Positions 1 to 7,650 are shown, counted from the stretch's first letter. The stretch is DNA of 16,736 nucleotides from an uncultured bacterium (GCA_900553205.1 USCK01000022.1:1-16736); one strand, 5' to 3'. The notes: generated from the letters alone by a model not told the origin. Numbers and translations: made by a program.

Positions 1-629
1 CGATTAAACCAACCTCTTGAAACCTCTATTATAAATGTATTCGAGAAATAACTCTTTTCGGTAATTATAGGCGTGTATATACAGTTTGACAATTTTGAAG
101 TACATTTCTTAACTTCTATACTGATATTCGGAACATACACCCCTTCAAGCTCGGATAATTTTTCTAATATTTCTTGTTTTGATTTGTCTTTATTTTGTTT
201 ACAAACATTCAGGGTTTCTAAGTTCAGTGAATCTCCATCACCTATAACAATATAATCAAAAAATTCTTTATACGGTTCAGGGTTATCCGTCATTACAGGC
301 CCACCTGCAAAAACTAAAGGTCCATTCACTCTATCCTTTGATTTAAGAGGAATACCGAATTTTTCGAGAATAGCAAAAACATTCATAAAATCCATATCAA
401 AGGATATAGAAAACCCTATTGCATCAACTTCCTTTGGGCTTATTCGGGTCTTCGTTGTATCTGTAGATATTCTTTCTACATTAAAATCTTCTTGTTCTTC
501 TAATATTTTTGATAACCACATATAACCCAAAGATGACAAAGAAAAAGACTCACACTCAGGGAATGCCATAAACACATTGTAATCTGCATTTTTATTATAT
601 TTTGGTTCGTACAAATAAATATCAGACAT
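1..629 (-). CDS. B12-binding-domain radical SAM protein (partial, 3' end beyond window)
   Basis: I translated 209 N-terminal codons from the ATG at 629-627 with no stop before the window edge. The layout matches the N-terminal half of radical SAM proteins with a cobalamin-binding-like domain (TIGR03960-like). MAFPECESFSLSSLGY lies at about residues 21-36, FSISFDMDFMNVF at about 73-85, AGGP at about 108-111, DYIVIGDGDS at about 125-134 and GVYVP at about 163-167. The final residues (FIIEVSRGWFN) are the run-up to the CxxxCxxC iron-sulfur motif, which lies outside the window, so the radical SAM assignment rests on flanking similarity. The start overlaps the upstream AI-2E-family gene's TGA by 8 bases (ATGTCTGA), with AAAAGAG just upstream, so the two are probably translationally coupled. 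The substrate is unknown. Members of this family often act in RNA or cofactor modification, but I cannot assign that here. Confidence 0.82.
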   Translation of the reverse strand, partial: MSDIYLYEPKYNKNADYNVFMAFPECESFSLSSLGYMWLSKILEEQEDFNVERISTDTTKTRISPKEVDAIGFSISFDMDFMNVFAILEKFGIPLKSKDRVNGPLVFAGGPVMTDNPEPYKEFFDYIVIGDGDSLNLETLNVCKQNKDKSKQEILEKLSELEGVYVPNISIEVKKCTSKLSNCIYTPIITEKSYFSNTFIIEVSRGWFN

Positions 630-1656
630 CTCTTTTCTCGTTATTAATAGGTTTTATATAAAGTTCATCTAATATAACACATGCTGTTGCAGCAATCGCT
701 GGTGCAAATACGACCCCAATAATACCTAAAAATTTCGCAGTCACAAATATTGAGAAGAATATTATTAACGGATGAACGTCCATAAATTTCCCAAACACAT
801 ACGGTCTGACAAAATTGTTTTCTACCCATTGAGCCAAAAAGAAAGATGCGACTATCAAAGCCAAAGTAACAGGTGCTATTTGATAACACATTACTATACA
901 AATAATAAGTGCAATCGCAGGCCCGATAACTGGAATTATATCAAGCACCGTAGCTATCAAACCTAATAATACTGCATAATCAACCTTTAACAAAAGTAAG
1001 CAGATTGTAAATACGATACCGACACTGAGCATCGTAACACCTTGTGCAACAATATAACCCCCGATTTTTTTAGAAATTGTTTCTACTATTCTGTCAGCTT
1101 TTTTCTTCATTTGTTTAGGGAAAAAAGTCAAGAACGTTCTGCGTATAGTTCTTTTATCAACAATGAAATAATACATTATAATACACATTGTTAGAATATA
1201 AATTAAAGATGAGGCTATCCCGATTGTAACAGTAATTGATTGGTTTACAAGATTAGTTGTAAAATCAGAAACCGGTTGAATGAAAGACGGAATATCAATC
1301 ATATCGACAATTTTTTGCCCAAGTATTGTTTTATTCATAATGAAAGCTTTTAAATTAGCTATATGCCCAGGTAAGACTTGAATAAAAGAGTTTATTTGGT
1401 CAGATGCTATAACAATTACCGGAATAAAGAACAAAGAAAATATCAGAATCATACCTGTTATAACAACAGTTGCTGCCATAGGGCGTTTCATACGCTTAGT
1501 AAGAAGTTCTACCAACGGATTCAAAGAGCAAGCCAAAACATAAGAGGCAAAAAACATCATCGCTATCGCACTTATCGTTGTAAGGAATTTTATAAACAAA
1601 ATTGCTACAATAAAAAATATTATGTTTTTAACCGTCAAATAACTCTTGAAAACCAT
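622..1656 (-). CDS. AI-2E family transporter (UPF0118/PerM-like membrane protein)
   Basis: This 344-residue polytopic inner-membrane protein has the family's usual length. There are hydrophobic pairs at residues about 10-45 and 60-85, a long extramembrane stretch at about 88-140, then further membrane helices. Diagnostic features are the IGGYIVAQG stretch near 200, VLDIIPVIGPAIA near 240 (the conserved IPxxGP segment), and near the C-terminus WVENNFVRPYVFGK, DVHPL and a GIIGVVFAPAIAA segment. Members have been linked to autoinducer-2 uptake, Na+/H+ antiport or envelope function, so the substrate cannot be named. The start has GAGGT seven bases upstream. An extended -10 promoter (TGTTATGAT) lies at about 1688-1696. 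The stop overlaps the start of the radical SAM gene. Confidence 0.9.
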   Translation of the reverse strand: MVFKSYLTVKNIIFFIVAILFIKFLTTISAIAMMFFASYVLACSLNPLVELLTKRMKRPMAATVVITGMILIFSLFFIPVIVIASDQINSFIQVLPGHIANLKAFIMNKTILGQKIVDMIDIPSFIQPVSDFTTNLVNQSITVTIGIASSLIYILTMCIIMYYFIVDKRTIRRTFLTFFPKQMKKKADRIVETISKKIGGYIVAQGVTMLSVGIVFTICLLLLKVDYAVLLGLIATVLDIIPVIGPAIALIICIVMCYQIAPVTLALIVASFFLAQWVENNFVRPYVFGKFMDVHPLIIFFSIFVTAKFLGIIGVVFAPAIAATACVILDELYIKPINNEKRDV

Positions 1657-1687
1657 TAAAATACCTCATTCACTTTGTATCCAAAGT

Positions 1688-1716
1688 ATCATAACAAAAA
1701 TAACAGAGTTCGTAAA
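1688..1716 (-). promoter_or_regulatory. Putative sigma70-type promoter of the AI-2E-family/radical SAM pair
   Basis: On the minus strand, TTTACG (1716-1711), a 17-base spacer and TATGAT (1693-1688) are seen, with TG at the extended -10 position. The predicted transcript starts about 25 bases before the ATG at 1656. This is pattern matching only. Confidence 0.4.
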
Positions 1717-1740
1717 CCTGCCAAACAAGATAAAACAATA

Positions 1741-2319
1741 TTAACCTTTTAAATCAACAACTAAATTTGCACAGTCATCTACTGTTGAAGGTTTATGTTT
1801 TATATTAGGAAATACTTTTTCATAAAAAGGAGTAACAAAACGATTTGCAAAAATCCCCATTGTTTCGTATCCGTTCTCTCCCAGATGACTCGCCAAAGAT
1901 TTCATCAAAGAATCTCCAATACCTTTTATTGGGCGATTTTTATCAAATATAATATTTGGGTCTGCCTGTAAGAATCTGACATTTACTCTTTTATCTTTTA
2001 GATTGACATCAGCAGCACCTAAAACATCAGAAGGATTAAGCTGTTCAAAACCTTCTTTTTGTTTGGTCAAGGCATATAACTTTCTATCGGGAGAATAAAA
2101 AGGAGAGCATATCATTTGAGCAAATTCTGCACCCACCCATTTTTCTTTAACATCTTGAATGGTTTTCAAATCTGTTGGAGAATGCAAATCTAATTCAACC
2201 AAATTTGCTTCTATTGGTTCTGATTTTGCCATATCTGCGACCTTGTGCAATACACTTGTCTTAACAAGATGTCTTGCTCCAAAATTCGGGGTATTATAGT
2301 TTGTATTTATGCTGTTCAT
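1741..2319 (-). CDS. Unrecognised protein with GNAT acetyltransferase-like core
   Basis: This is a 192-residue protein I cannot name. A polar, Asn-rich N-terminus (first 12 residues) leads into NFGAR. The C-terminal half resembles the GNAT fold: a hydrophobic strand VNVRFLQADP (112-121), then IKGIGDSLMKSLASHL (131-146), which resembles motif A (Q/RxxGxG/A, acetyl-CoA pyrophosphate loop), then FVTPFYEKV (161-169), which resembles the motif B end (FYxkxGF). A glycine near 101 (VLGAADV) fits the central-strand GxxxV pattern. The first of the usual QxxG residues is not classical, so catalysis is uncertain. It stands alone, divergent from the ribonucleotide reductase gene. The only ATG has AAGGA two bases upstream, which is close spacing. 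There is no signal peptide or membrane segment. The product could instead be a degenerate or lineage-specific GNAT-fold protein with another role. Confidence 0.65.
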   Translation of the reverse strand: MNSINTNYNTPNFGARHLVKTSVLHKVADMAKSEPIEANLVELDLHSPTDLKTIQDVKEKWVGAEFAQMICSPFYSPDRKLYALTKQKEGFEQLNPSDVLGAADVNLKDKRVNVRFLQADPNIIFDKNRPIKGIGDSLMKSLASHLGENGYETMGIFANRFVTPFYEKVFPNIKHKPSTVDDCANLVVDLKG

Positions 2320-2348
2320 ATTCCTTATAAAACACCTAAAATAAAATA

Positions 2349-2377
2349 TTGACCTTTATCACAAAGTATTTTACATT
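2349..2377 (+). promoter_or_regulatory. Putative promoter of the ribonucleotide reductase gene
   Basis: TTGACC (2349-2354), a 17-base spacer and TACATT (2372-2377) match sigma70 elements. This predicts a leader of about 60 bases before the GTG at 2447. No B12-riboswitch B12-box and no convincing NrdR box pair is visible in the 127-base gap. Confidence 0.4.
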
Positions 2378-2402
2378 ACTTAACAATATGGGCATGACAT
2401 GT

Positions 2403-2430
2403 ATTTTATGATATATGATAAAATTGTCAA
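2403..2430 (-). promoter_or_regulatory. Putative promoter of the GNAT-like gene
   Basis: The minus strand reads TTGACA (2430-2425), a 16-base spacer and TAAAAT (2408-2403). The -35 is a perfect consensus. The leader to the ATG at 2319 would be about 80 bases. An AT-rich inverted repeat (2403-2409 with 2418-2424) covers the -10. The predicted start points toward the opposing nrdJ promoter. Confidence 0.4.
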
Positions 2431-2446
2431 TTAATGGAGATGTTCT

Positions 2447-4438
2447 GTGTCAGGTAAAAATATAAACGAATTAGATTTATCCGAAAATGCCATTAAAGTA
2501 CTGGAAAAACGATATCTCAAAAGGGATAAAGACGGGAACTGCATTGAAACTCCTGCAGATATGTTCAGACGAGTAGCCGACACATTAGCTTCTGCCGATT
2601 CTAAATTCGGCAAATCAGAAGCAGAAATAAACCAACTGGCAGATGAGTTTTATGAAACTATTACAAACAGATATTTTATGCCTAATTCTCCGACACTGAT
2701 GAATGCAGGGCGCAAGCTGGGACAATTAGCTGCTTGTTTTGTACTCCCCATTGATGATTCTTTGGAAGATATTTTTGAAACAATAAAAAACACAGCCCTG
2801 ATACACCAATCAGGGGGAGGAACAGGGTTTTCGTTCTCAAGACTAAGACCTAAAAATGATGTTGTACGCTCAACAATGGGTGTTTCATCAGGCCCTGTAT
2901 CGTTTATGGAAGTATTCAATGCTGCAACAGAAGCAGTCAAACAAGGTGGTACAAGACGTGGTGCCAATATGGGTATATTAAGAGTTGACCACCCTGATAT
3001 TTTGGAATTTATTGACTGCAAAGCAGATAATAACAGATTAAACAATTTTAATATTTCAGTTGCCATAACAGATAAATTTATGGACGCATATTTTAAAGGC
3101 GAAGATTATGATTTGATTCACCCTAATACTAAAAAATCTGTAGGGAAATTAAATGCTAAAAAAGTATTTGATAAAATTATCGACAACGCTTGGCGAAACG
3201 GTGAACCGGGGATTGTATTCATTGATACAATGAATTCTGATAACCCGACACCACAAATCGGGGCTATTGAATCTACAAACCCTTGTGGTGAAGTGCCACT
3301 TTTGCCATACGAGGCTTGCAACCTTGGCTCAATAAATCTAAGCCAAATGATTAAAGAAGAAAACGGAAAAACCGTTGTTGATTGGGATTTGTTAGCAAAA
3401 ACCACAAAAACTGCTATAAAATTCTTGGATAATGTTATTGAAATAAATAACTACCCACTGCCACAAATAGCAGAAATGGTACACAACAACAGAAAAATTG
3501 GACTTGGAGTAATGGGTTGGGCAGATATGCTTATGAAAATGGGCATCTCTTACGCCTCAGAGAAAGGAACAAAACTTGCATCTCAAGTGATTGAGTTTAT
3601 TGATTACGAATCAAAATGTGAATCTGTAGAGCTTTCTAAAGAACGAGGCAGATTTAATAATTTCAAAGGCAGTATTTATGACCACGAAAATTATTTGTAC
3701 AATAAATACAAAGGAAAATCTGCAGGAATTATCACTGATGAAAAATGGAAAGAGCTTGATAAACAAATAAAAGAATACGGCATCAGAAACGCAACTACAA
3801 CTTGTATTGCACCAACAGGAACAATATCAATGATAGCATCTGCATCAGGTGGTATTGAACCATTGTTTGGACTTGTATTTTCAAGACTGATTTTAGACGG
3901 TACTGAAATGCTTGAAGTAAATGAAATCTTCAAAAATTATATGATATCGCATAAACTTTATTCAGAAGATTTGATGAAGCAAATTGCAGTCGATGGCTCT
4001 ATAGCTCATATTGACGGAATACCCGATGATGTTAAAAAGATTTTTGTAACGGCACATGATATTTCACCGTACTGGCATGTAAAAATGCAGGCTGCGTTCC
4101 AACTTCATACAGATAACGCTGTATCCAAAACCGTTAATTTTGTAGAATCTGCAACTCGTGAAAATATTGAAGAAACTTATGTATTGGCATACAAAAACCA
4201 TTTGAAAGGGATAACCGTTTATAGAAACAACTCTCGTATCTTCCAACCAATGAACCTTGATAAAAAAGTTGAGAAAAAGGAAAAAAAAAAAATTGTTGAA
4301 GCCACTGTTGAAGAAACAAAGGAATACAACCCGACAGGGGAAGTTAAGACAATAACTTGCCCCGAATGTGGAAATAAAATTGAAATGGCAGAAGGTTGTT
4401 TCATCTGCTTGAATTGTGGATATTCAGGCTGTTCGTAG
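2447..4438 (+). CDS. nrdJ: Adenosylcobalamin-dependent (class II) ribonucleotide reductase
   Basis: This enzyme reduces ribonucleotides to deoxyribonucleotides using adenosylcobalamin to make a cysteine thiyl radical. It has 663 residues. NPCGE holds the thiyl cysteine C280 with N278 and E282. C97 (AACFVL) and C291 (EACNLGSINL) form the redox pair; the 11-residue spacing of C280 to C291 equals that of the Thermotoga enzyme. HQSGGGTGFSFSRLRP (120-135) and TTTCIAPTGTISMIA (451-465) are further family blocks. The C-terminus is a cysteine-rich ribbon (CPEC at 638-641, then CFICLNCGYSGC at 651-662), likely zinc binding and relaying reducing equivalents. No N-terminal ATP-cone precedes the catalytic barrel, so the classical dATP activity switch is probably absent. 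The start is GTG at 2447 with GGAG eight bases upstream; the nearby ATG at 2440 is out of frame and stops at once. Confidence 0.95.
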   Translation: MSGKNINELDLSENAIKVLEKRYLKRDKDGNCIETPADMFRRVADTLASADSKFGKSEAEINQLADEFYETITNRYFMPNSPTLMNAGRKLGQLAACFVLPIDDSLEDIFETIKNTALIHQSGGGTGFSFSRLRPKNDVVRSTMGVSSGPVSFMEVFNAATEAVKQGGTRRGANMGILRVDHPDILEFIDCKADNNRLNNFNISVAITDKFMDAYFKGEDYDLIHPNTKKSVGKLNAKKVFDKIIDNAWRNGEPGIVFIDTMNSDNPTPQIGAIESTNPCGEVPLLPYEACNLGSINLSQMIKEENGKTVVDWDLLAKTTKTAIKFLDNVIEINNYPLPQIAEMVHNNRKIGLGVMGWADMLMKMGISYASEKGTKLASQVIEFIDYESKCESVELSKERGRFNNFKGSIYDHENYLYNKYKGKSAGIITDEKWKELDKQIKEYGIRNATTTCIAPTGTISMIASASGGIEPLFGLVFSRLILDGTEMLEVNEIFKNYMISHKLYSEDLMKQIAVDGSIAHIDGIPDDVKKIFVTAHDISPYWHVKMQAAFQLHTDNAVSKTVNFVESATRENIEETYVLAYKNHLKGITVYRNNSRIFQPMNLDKKVEKKEKKKIVEATVEETKEYNPTGEVKTITCPECGNKIEMAEGCFICLNCGYSGCS

Positions 4439-4464
4439 AAAGATAAAATAAGAAGACAGAGAAA

Positions 4465-4494
4465 ATATGACTTGGTCAAAAGACCAAGTCATAT
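4465..4494 (+). terminator. Perfect 13-bp hairpin after nrdJ (probable terminator)
   Basis: 4465-4477 pairs without mismatch with 4482-4494 around an AAAA loop. It begins 27 bases after the nrdJ stop. The U-tract on the plus strand is poor (ATAATTATT follows). On the minus strand TTTTCTCT follows, so the stem may also catch minus-strand readthrough. Confidence 0.6.
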
Positions 4495-4514
4495 AATTAT
4501 TAAAAAATTTGCAC

Positions 4515-4539
4515 AAAAAAAAGGATGCACAAGCATCCT
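4515..4539 (-). terminator. Rho-independent terminator of the yggS-sepF unit
   Basis: On the minus strand AGGATGC (4539-4533), a TTGT loop and GCATCCT (4528-4522) are followed directly by a run of seven T (4521-4515). It lies about 33 bases past the sepF stop and is a textbook intrinsic terminator. Confidence 0.85.
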
Positions 4540-4571
4540 AAAAATCCAACTATCACAAATCAATTTATATA

Positions 4572-5060
4572 TTATAATGGTTTATTCCATAATGATTCTG
4601 CAAATTTGCTTTGTGCTTGAGCATCTACTGACAAAGCAACATTGTTTGGAGTAAAGATGAATACCATTTCGCCAACTTTTTGAGCAGTACCGTTAAGAGC
4701 GTGAGCTGCACCACAAACGAAATCGATAGTTCTTTGAGATTGTTCTTTATCTAACAAATGAAGATTCAAAACAACAGTCTTTTTATCTTTCAAATGTTTA
4801 ACCATTTGACCAGCTTCACCAAATGAACGAGGTTCAACTATCATAACTTCATAGCCTCTGTAGTTAGGGTGATTAACCACCTTCATTTCTCTAGGGCTTT
4901 CAGTTCTTGTTGAATATTCAGGTTTAGTAACTCTTAAAGCATTACCGTCTTCTACATATTCTTCTTCGCCACCGAAATCAAAAGCCTCTTCTTCTTCATC
5001 TCTAGTTAATCCTTGAGTTAAAAAATCAACTATTCCACTCAATCTTTCTGTTATTGTCAT
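4572..5060 (-). CDS. sepF: Cell division protein SepF
   Basis: SepF is a cytoplasmic FtsZ-binding protein that tethers the Z-ring to the membrane. The product is 162 residues, the usual size. Residues 1-16 form a short amphipathic helix (MTITERLSGIVDFLTQ), the expected membrane anchor. An acidic linker follows (about 20-40). The conserved SepF core runs from about 60 to 145, with YEVMIVEPRSF, VVLNLHLLDKEQSQRTIDFVCGAAHAL split across strands and helix, and a GEMVFIFTP strand. The start has GGAGG seven bases upstream and lies only 11 bases after the yggS stop, so they share a transcript. The yggS-sepF neighbourhood is known from cyanobacteria and Firmicutes (ylmE-sepF), which supports both calls. 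Transcription ends at the hairpin at 4515-4539. Confidence 0.93.
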   Translation of the reverse strand: MTITERLSGIVDFLTQGLTRDEEEEAFDFGGEEEYVEDGNALRVTKPEYSTRTESPREMKVVNHPNYRGYEVMIVEPRSFGEAGQMVKHLKDKKTVVLNLHLLDKEQSQRTIDFVCGAAHALNGTAQKVGEMVFIFTPNNVALSVDAQAQSKFAESLWNKPL

Positions 5061-5071
5061 CTTTCCTCCGA

Positions 5072-5741
5072 TTATTTAAATAATATTCTTCCTAAACGTA
5101 TCATAGTAGCCCCGTTCGCTACTGCTCTTTCATAATCATCGCTCATACCCATTGATAATTCAATTGTGTTGATATCACATTTTAAGGCTTCTGAACATTC
5201 TTTACGAATGTCAAGCCTTTTTAAACACTTTATCGAGTTCTTCCTCACTAGCCCCAAGTGGAGCCATACACATAAACCCGTCTATTTTCAGGTTAGGTAA
5301 CTTCAAAAGTTCTTCGAAATTATCATAAAGCTCTCTCTCACTAAATCCAAACTTTTGGACTTCCCCTGATATGTTTATTTGCAACAAGATTTTTTGAACT
5401 TTATTTATCCTGCCTGCAGATTCAGATATTGCACTTGCAACCTTAATTGAATCAACAGACTGAATATAATCAAAATGTTTTACAACTCTGTCAACTTTGT
5501 TTGTTTGCAAATGACCGATGAAATGAAATTTGGAGTTTTTACGAATCTCATCCGGCAAATTTTCAATCTTTTGAATTGCATCATTTGCTCTTGACTCTCC
5601 AAAATCTCTCAACCCTGCGCCATAAGCATCTGTTATAGCTTCCAGACCGTAATATTTTGTTACAGCAATTATATTTGGTGTATAAGGTTCGATTGTTTTC
5701 TTTACACGTAGAAGATTCTCTCCAACACTATCAACTGTCAT
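5072..5741 (-). pseudogene. yggS: YggS/YlmE-family PLP homeostasis protein, frameshifted
   Basis: Two overlapping reading frames together make one YggS-type alanine-racemase-fold protein that binds PLP and buffers vitamin B6. Frame 1 (5741-5211, 176 aa) carries IIAVTKYYG with the PLP lysine K29, FGESRANDA, FHFIGHLQTNK, QSVDS and INISGEVQKFGF. It stops at TGA 5213-5211. The +1 frame then supplies LDIRKECSEAL and the phosphate-binding SMGMSDDYE and GATMIRLGRILF to the stop at 5072. Removing one base from the A5 run (5218-5222) restores an unbroken 222-residue protein of normal family length, so a one-base insertion or a sequencing error is the simplest reading. The frame 1 product alone would lack the SMGMS phosphate loop. 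The start has AGGAG upstream. It heads the unit with sepF. Confidence 0.88.
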
Positions 5742-5764
5742 ACAAATCTCCTCTACATTTTAAA

Positions 5765-5793
5765 ATTATATCTTATCCCACATGATAAGACAA
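5765..5793 (-). promoter_or_regulatory. Promoter of yggS-sepF
   Basis: The minus strand shows TTGTCT (5793-5788), an exact 17-base spacer and a perfect TATAAT (5770-5765). The predicted start falls about 17 bases before the ATG at 5741, leaving room for the AGGAG site. This is one of the two best sigma70-type matches in the window. Confidence 0.6.
5771..5790. repeat. 7-bp inverted repeat inside the yggS promoter (candidate operator)
   Basis: TCTTATC (5771-5777), six bases and GATAAGA (5784-5790) form a perfect inverted repeat. It fills the promoter spacer and overlaps the -35, a position suited to a repressor. The regulator is unknown. Confidence 0.5.
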
Positions 5794-5831
5794 ATATTTA
5801 ATTGTAAAAGTTTTCCCTCCCTTCTTGGATT

Positions 5832-5862
5832 GCTGAAATCCATGACTCACATGGAATACAGC
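5832..5862. other. Stem-loop in the flgE-yggS gap
   Basis: GCTG/CAGC outer and TCCATG/CATGGA inner stems are separated by a 3x3 internal loop, with a five-base loop. On the plus strand a T-rich tract follows. For the flgE transcript (minus strand) it lies about 105 bases past the stop, and no clear U-tract follows. It could be a weak terminator or an mRNA 3' structure. Confidence 0.35.
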
Positions 5863-5874
5863 ATGATTTTAATT

Positions 5875-5894
5875 GTTAAGTTTTGTTAAGTTTT
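5875..5894. repeat. Tandem 10-bp direct repeat
   Basis: GTTAAGTTTT is repeated exactly twice head to tail, about one helical turn apart, roughly 80 bases upstream of the yggS -35. It could be a paired protein-binding site or simple AT-rich slippage. Confidence 0.4.
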
Positions 5895-5967
5895 TCTTTT
5901 TATGTTACAAACTTGACACAGTATTCATGTCTTTTGCTTATTAAGGGCATGCCCTAAAAAACTAAAA

Positions 5968-7575
5968 TTATTGACCTAGATATGTAATTGTTTCCAGAAC
6001 TGAACTTGCAGTTGAGAAAACTCTTGAATTAGCCTGAATTGCACGTTGTGCCATAATCATATTTGACAATTCTGTAGCCATATCAACATTTGAGCCTTCC
6101 AAACCACCTGATTTCAAAGAACCAAAGCCATTTGTGTTTGCCATACCATAAGCAAACTCACCAGCGTTTGGTCCAAGCGTCCACAAGTTATCTGTTTGAG
6201 ATATCAAACCGGCATCATTAATAACAGTACCCATTTCTATTACCATATTTGCAGGTTCCATACCTGTTGATGACATATCAAGGTCTGTCCCTTCGGCACC
6301 AGATGATGTAATAACAACATTATCAGATGTAGTATATTGCCATAAAGCACGTCCATTATCATTAAACGAAACTGTTAAAGATGAGCCGTCATTATATTTA
6401 GCCGTTACAATACCACCTTCTGAAACATACCAGTCTGAACGTTTGATTGCATCTGCAGTATTATTACCTGTACTGATTGTTGCAGATTTGTTCATTGTAT
6501 TACTGTAAAATAATGTTTGACCAGCTTTTGCAGAATCAAGAGCATCATCAAAACCAACCTGAGTCAAAAAGTCTGTAGTTTGATTATCTGCGATAGACAA
6601 CGCTTCACCAGAATTATTTTCTATCTGCAAACCACCGTCCATTACTGCAAATGTAATGTTATTAAAACCTTGCGCATTGAACGAATTATTAACACTATCT
6701 ACAAAATCTTGCAATGTACTTGATAAGTCACCTTCACTAATTTTATAAGAAACTTGTTTTTGTACATTTCTTATTGTTACATTACCTGTTGCTGGGAATT
6801 CGCCCTTAATATAAGTACCATCATCACCTTTAAAGAATACATCTGTAGGCTCAACATCACCATACAAATCAGTCAATTCTTTTCTTTCTTGAGTTGTTAA
6901 ATTAGCCATATCCATACGGTTGTATGTAACACCACCTTTTGTATACTGATTATTATTTACTTTAGTAAAATCAGCAACTGCAGCTTGAGAAGATGTACCA
7001 CCAACATTAAATATAAATGTACCCGTACGAACAGACACTGCGTTCAAATCATTAAGAGTTTTAGTAGCGATTTCAGCACTTGAAGTACCTTGAACAGCCA
7101 CATTCAAAACAGAAGGCACTTTCACTGTATAATCAGAAGAACGAGGAGAATATTCGTTTGTTGTACCAACTACCTTATAACCAGCTGCTGTTACCAAATT
7201 ACCATCAGAATCTAAAGAAAAATGACCATCACGAGTAAAATATTGATTACCGCTACCATCTTGCACAATAAAATACCCATTACCTGAAATCATCAAATCT
7301 GATGACAGACCTGTTTGTTGGAATGAGCCGTTTTCAAAATTTCTTGTAATTGAAGAAACTTGTGTACCTAAACCTATTTGTCGTGGATTTGTACCACCAC
7401 CAGTCCTTGTAGCTGCAGAACCACTTGATAATGTTCTTGAAAACAATGTTGAAAACGTTACATTTGCAGTTTTATATGCAGTTGTATTAATATTGGCAAC
7501 ATTGTTAGCAACAACATTAATATGCGTTTGTCCTGCATCTATGCCTGTTTTTGATGTGTAAAGTGCCTGACTCAT
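5968..7575 (-). CDS. flgE: Flagellar hook protein FlgE
   Basis: This is the structural subunit of the flagellar hook, exported by the flagellar type III system. The 535 residues start with the rod/hook N-terminal block (SKTGIDAGQTHINVVANNVANINTTAYK, about 8-35; only the ends matter here). Next comes the FlgE-type SDLMISGNGYFIVQDGSG at about 91-108 and FTRDGHFSLDSDGNLV at about 113-128. The protein ends with the hook/basal-body C-terminal block NVDMATELSNMIMAQRA and SVLETITYLGQ. It is longer than enteric FlgE (about 400), with the extra length in the surface-exposed central region (about 150-460), as is common outside enterics. No cysteine is present. A purine-rich AGGAGAGAGAAGAAGA precedes the ATG. 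It is the last gene of the fliJ-fliK-flgD-flgE run. FlgF or FlgG is less likely because of length and the FlgD neighbour. Confidence 0.93.
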   Translation of the reverse strand: MSQALYTSKTGIDAGQTHINVVANNVANINTTAYKTANVTFSTLFSRTLSSGSAATRTGGGTNPRQIGLGTQVSSITRNFENGSFQQTGLSSDLMISGNGYFIVQDGSGNQYFTRDGHFSLDSDGNLVTAAGYKVVGTTNEYSPRSSDYTVKVPSVLNVAVQGTSSAEIATKTLNDLNAVSVRTGTFIFNVGGTSSQAAVADFTKVNNNQYTKGGVTYNRMDMANLTTQERKELTDLYGDVEPTDVFFKGDDGTYIKGEFPATGNVTIRNVQKQVSYKISEGDLSSTLQDFVDSVNNSFNAQGFNNITFAVMDGGLQIENNSGEALSIADNQTTDFLTQVGFDDALDSAKAGQTLFYSNTMNKSATISTGNNTADAIKRSDWYVSEGGIVTAKYNDGSSLTVSFNDNGRALWQYTTSDNVVITSSGAEGTDLDMSSTGMEPANMVIEMGTVINDAGLISQTDNLWTLGPNAGEFAYGMANTNGFGSLKSGGLEGSNVDMATELSNMIMAQRAIQANSRVFSTASSVLETITYLGQ

Positions 7576-7650
7576 TCTTCTTCTCTCTCCTCTAAATTTT
7601 TATAGTCTAGTTAAAATCCTTTTTATACTTTTGTTTGTTTAATAATTTAG

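Noticed and set aside
73..255. Plus-strand 60-codon frame at the left edge
   Set aside because: It lies opposite the radical SAM coding region, which has clear family motifs; there is no ribosome site or protein similarity.
2320..2446. Cobalamin riboswitch or NrdR box upstream of nrdJ
   Set aside because: The gap is only 127 bases, and I found neither a B12-box-like sequence nor two convincing NrdR boxes.
5205..5230. Programmed -1 frameshift in yggS at the A-rich run
   Set aside because: The needed shift is +1, and the zero-frame codons TTT AAA AAG do not form an X XXY YYZ heptamer in the right register.
5940..5962. AGGGCATGCCCT palindrome as the flgE terminator
   Set aside because: The stem folds with almost no loop, and no T-run follows on the minus strand, so it is not a credible intrinsic terminator.
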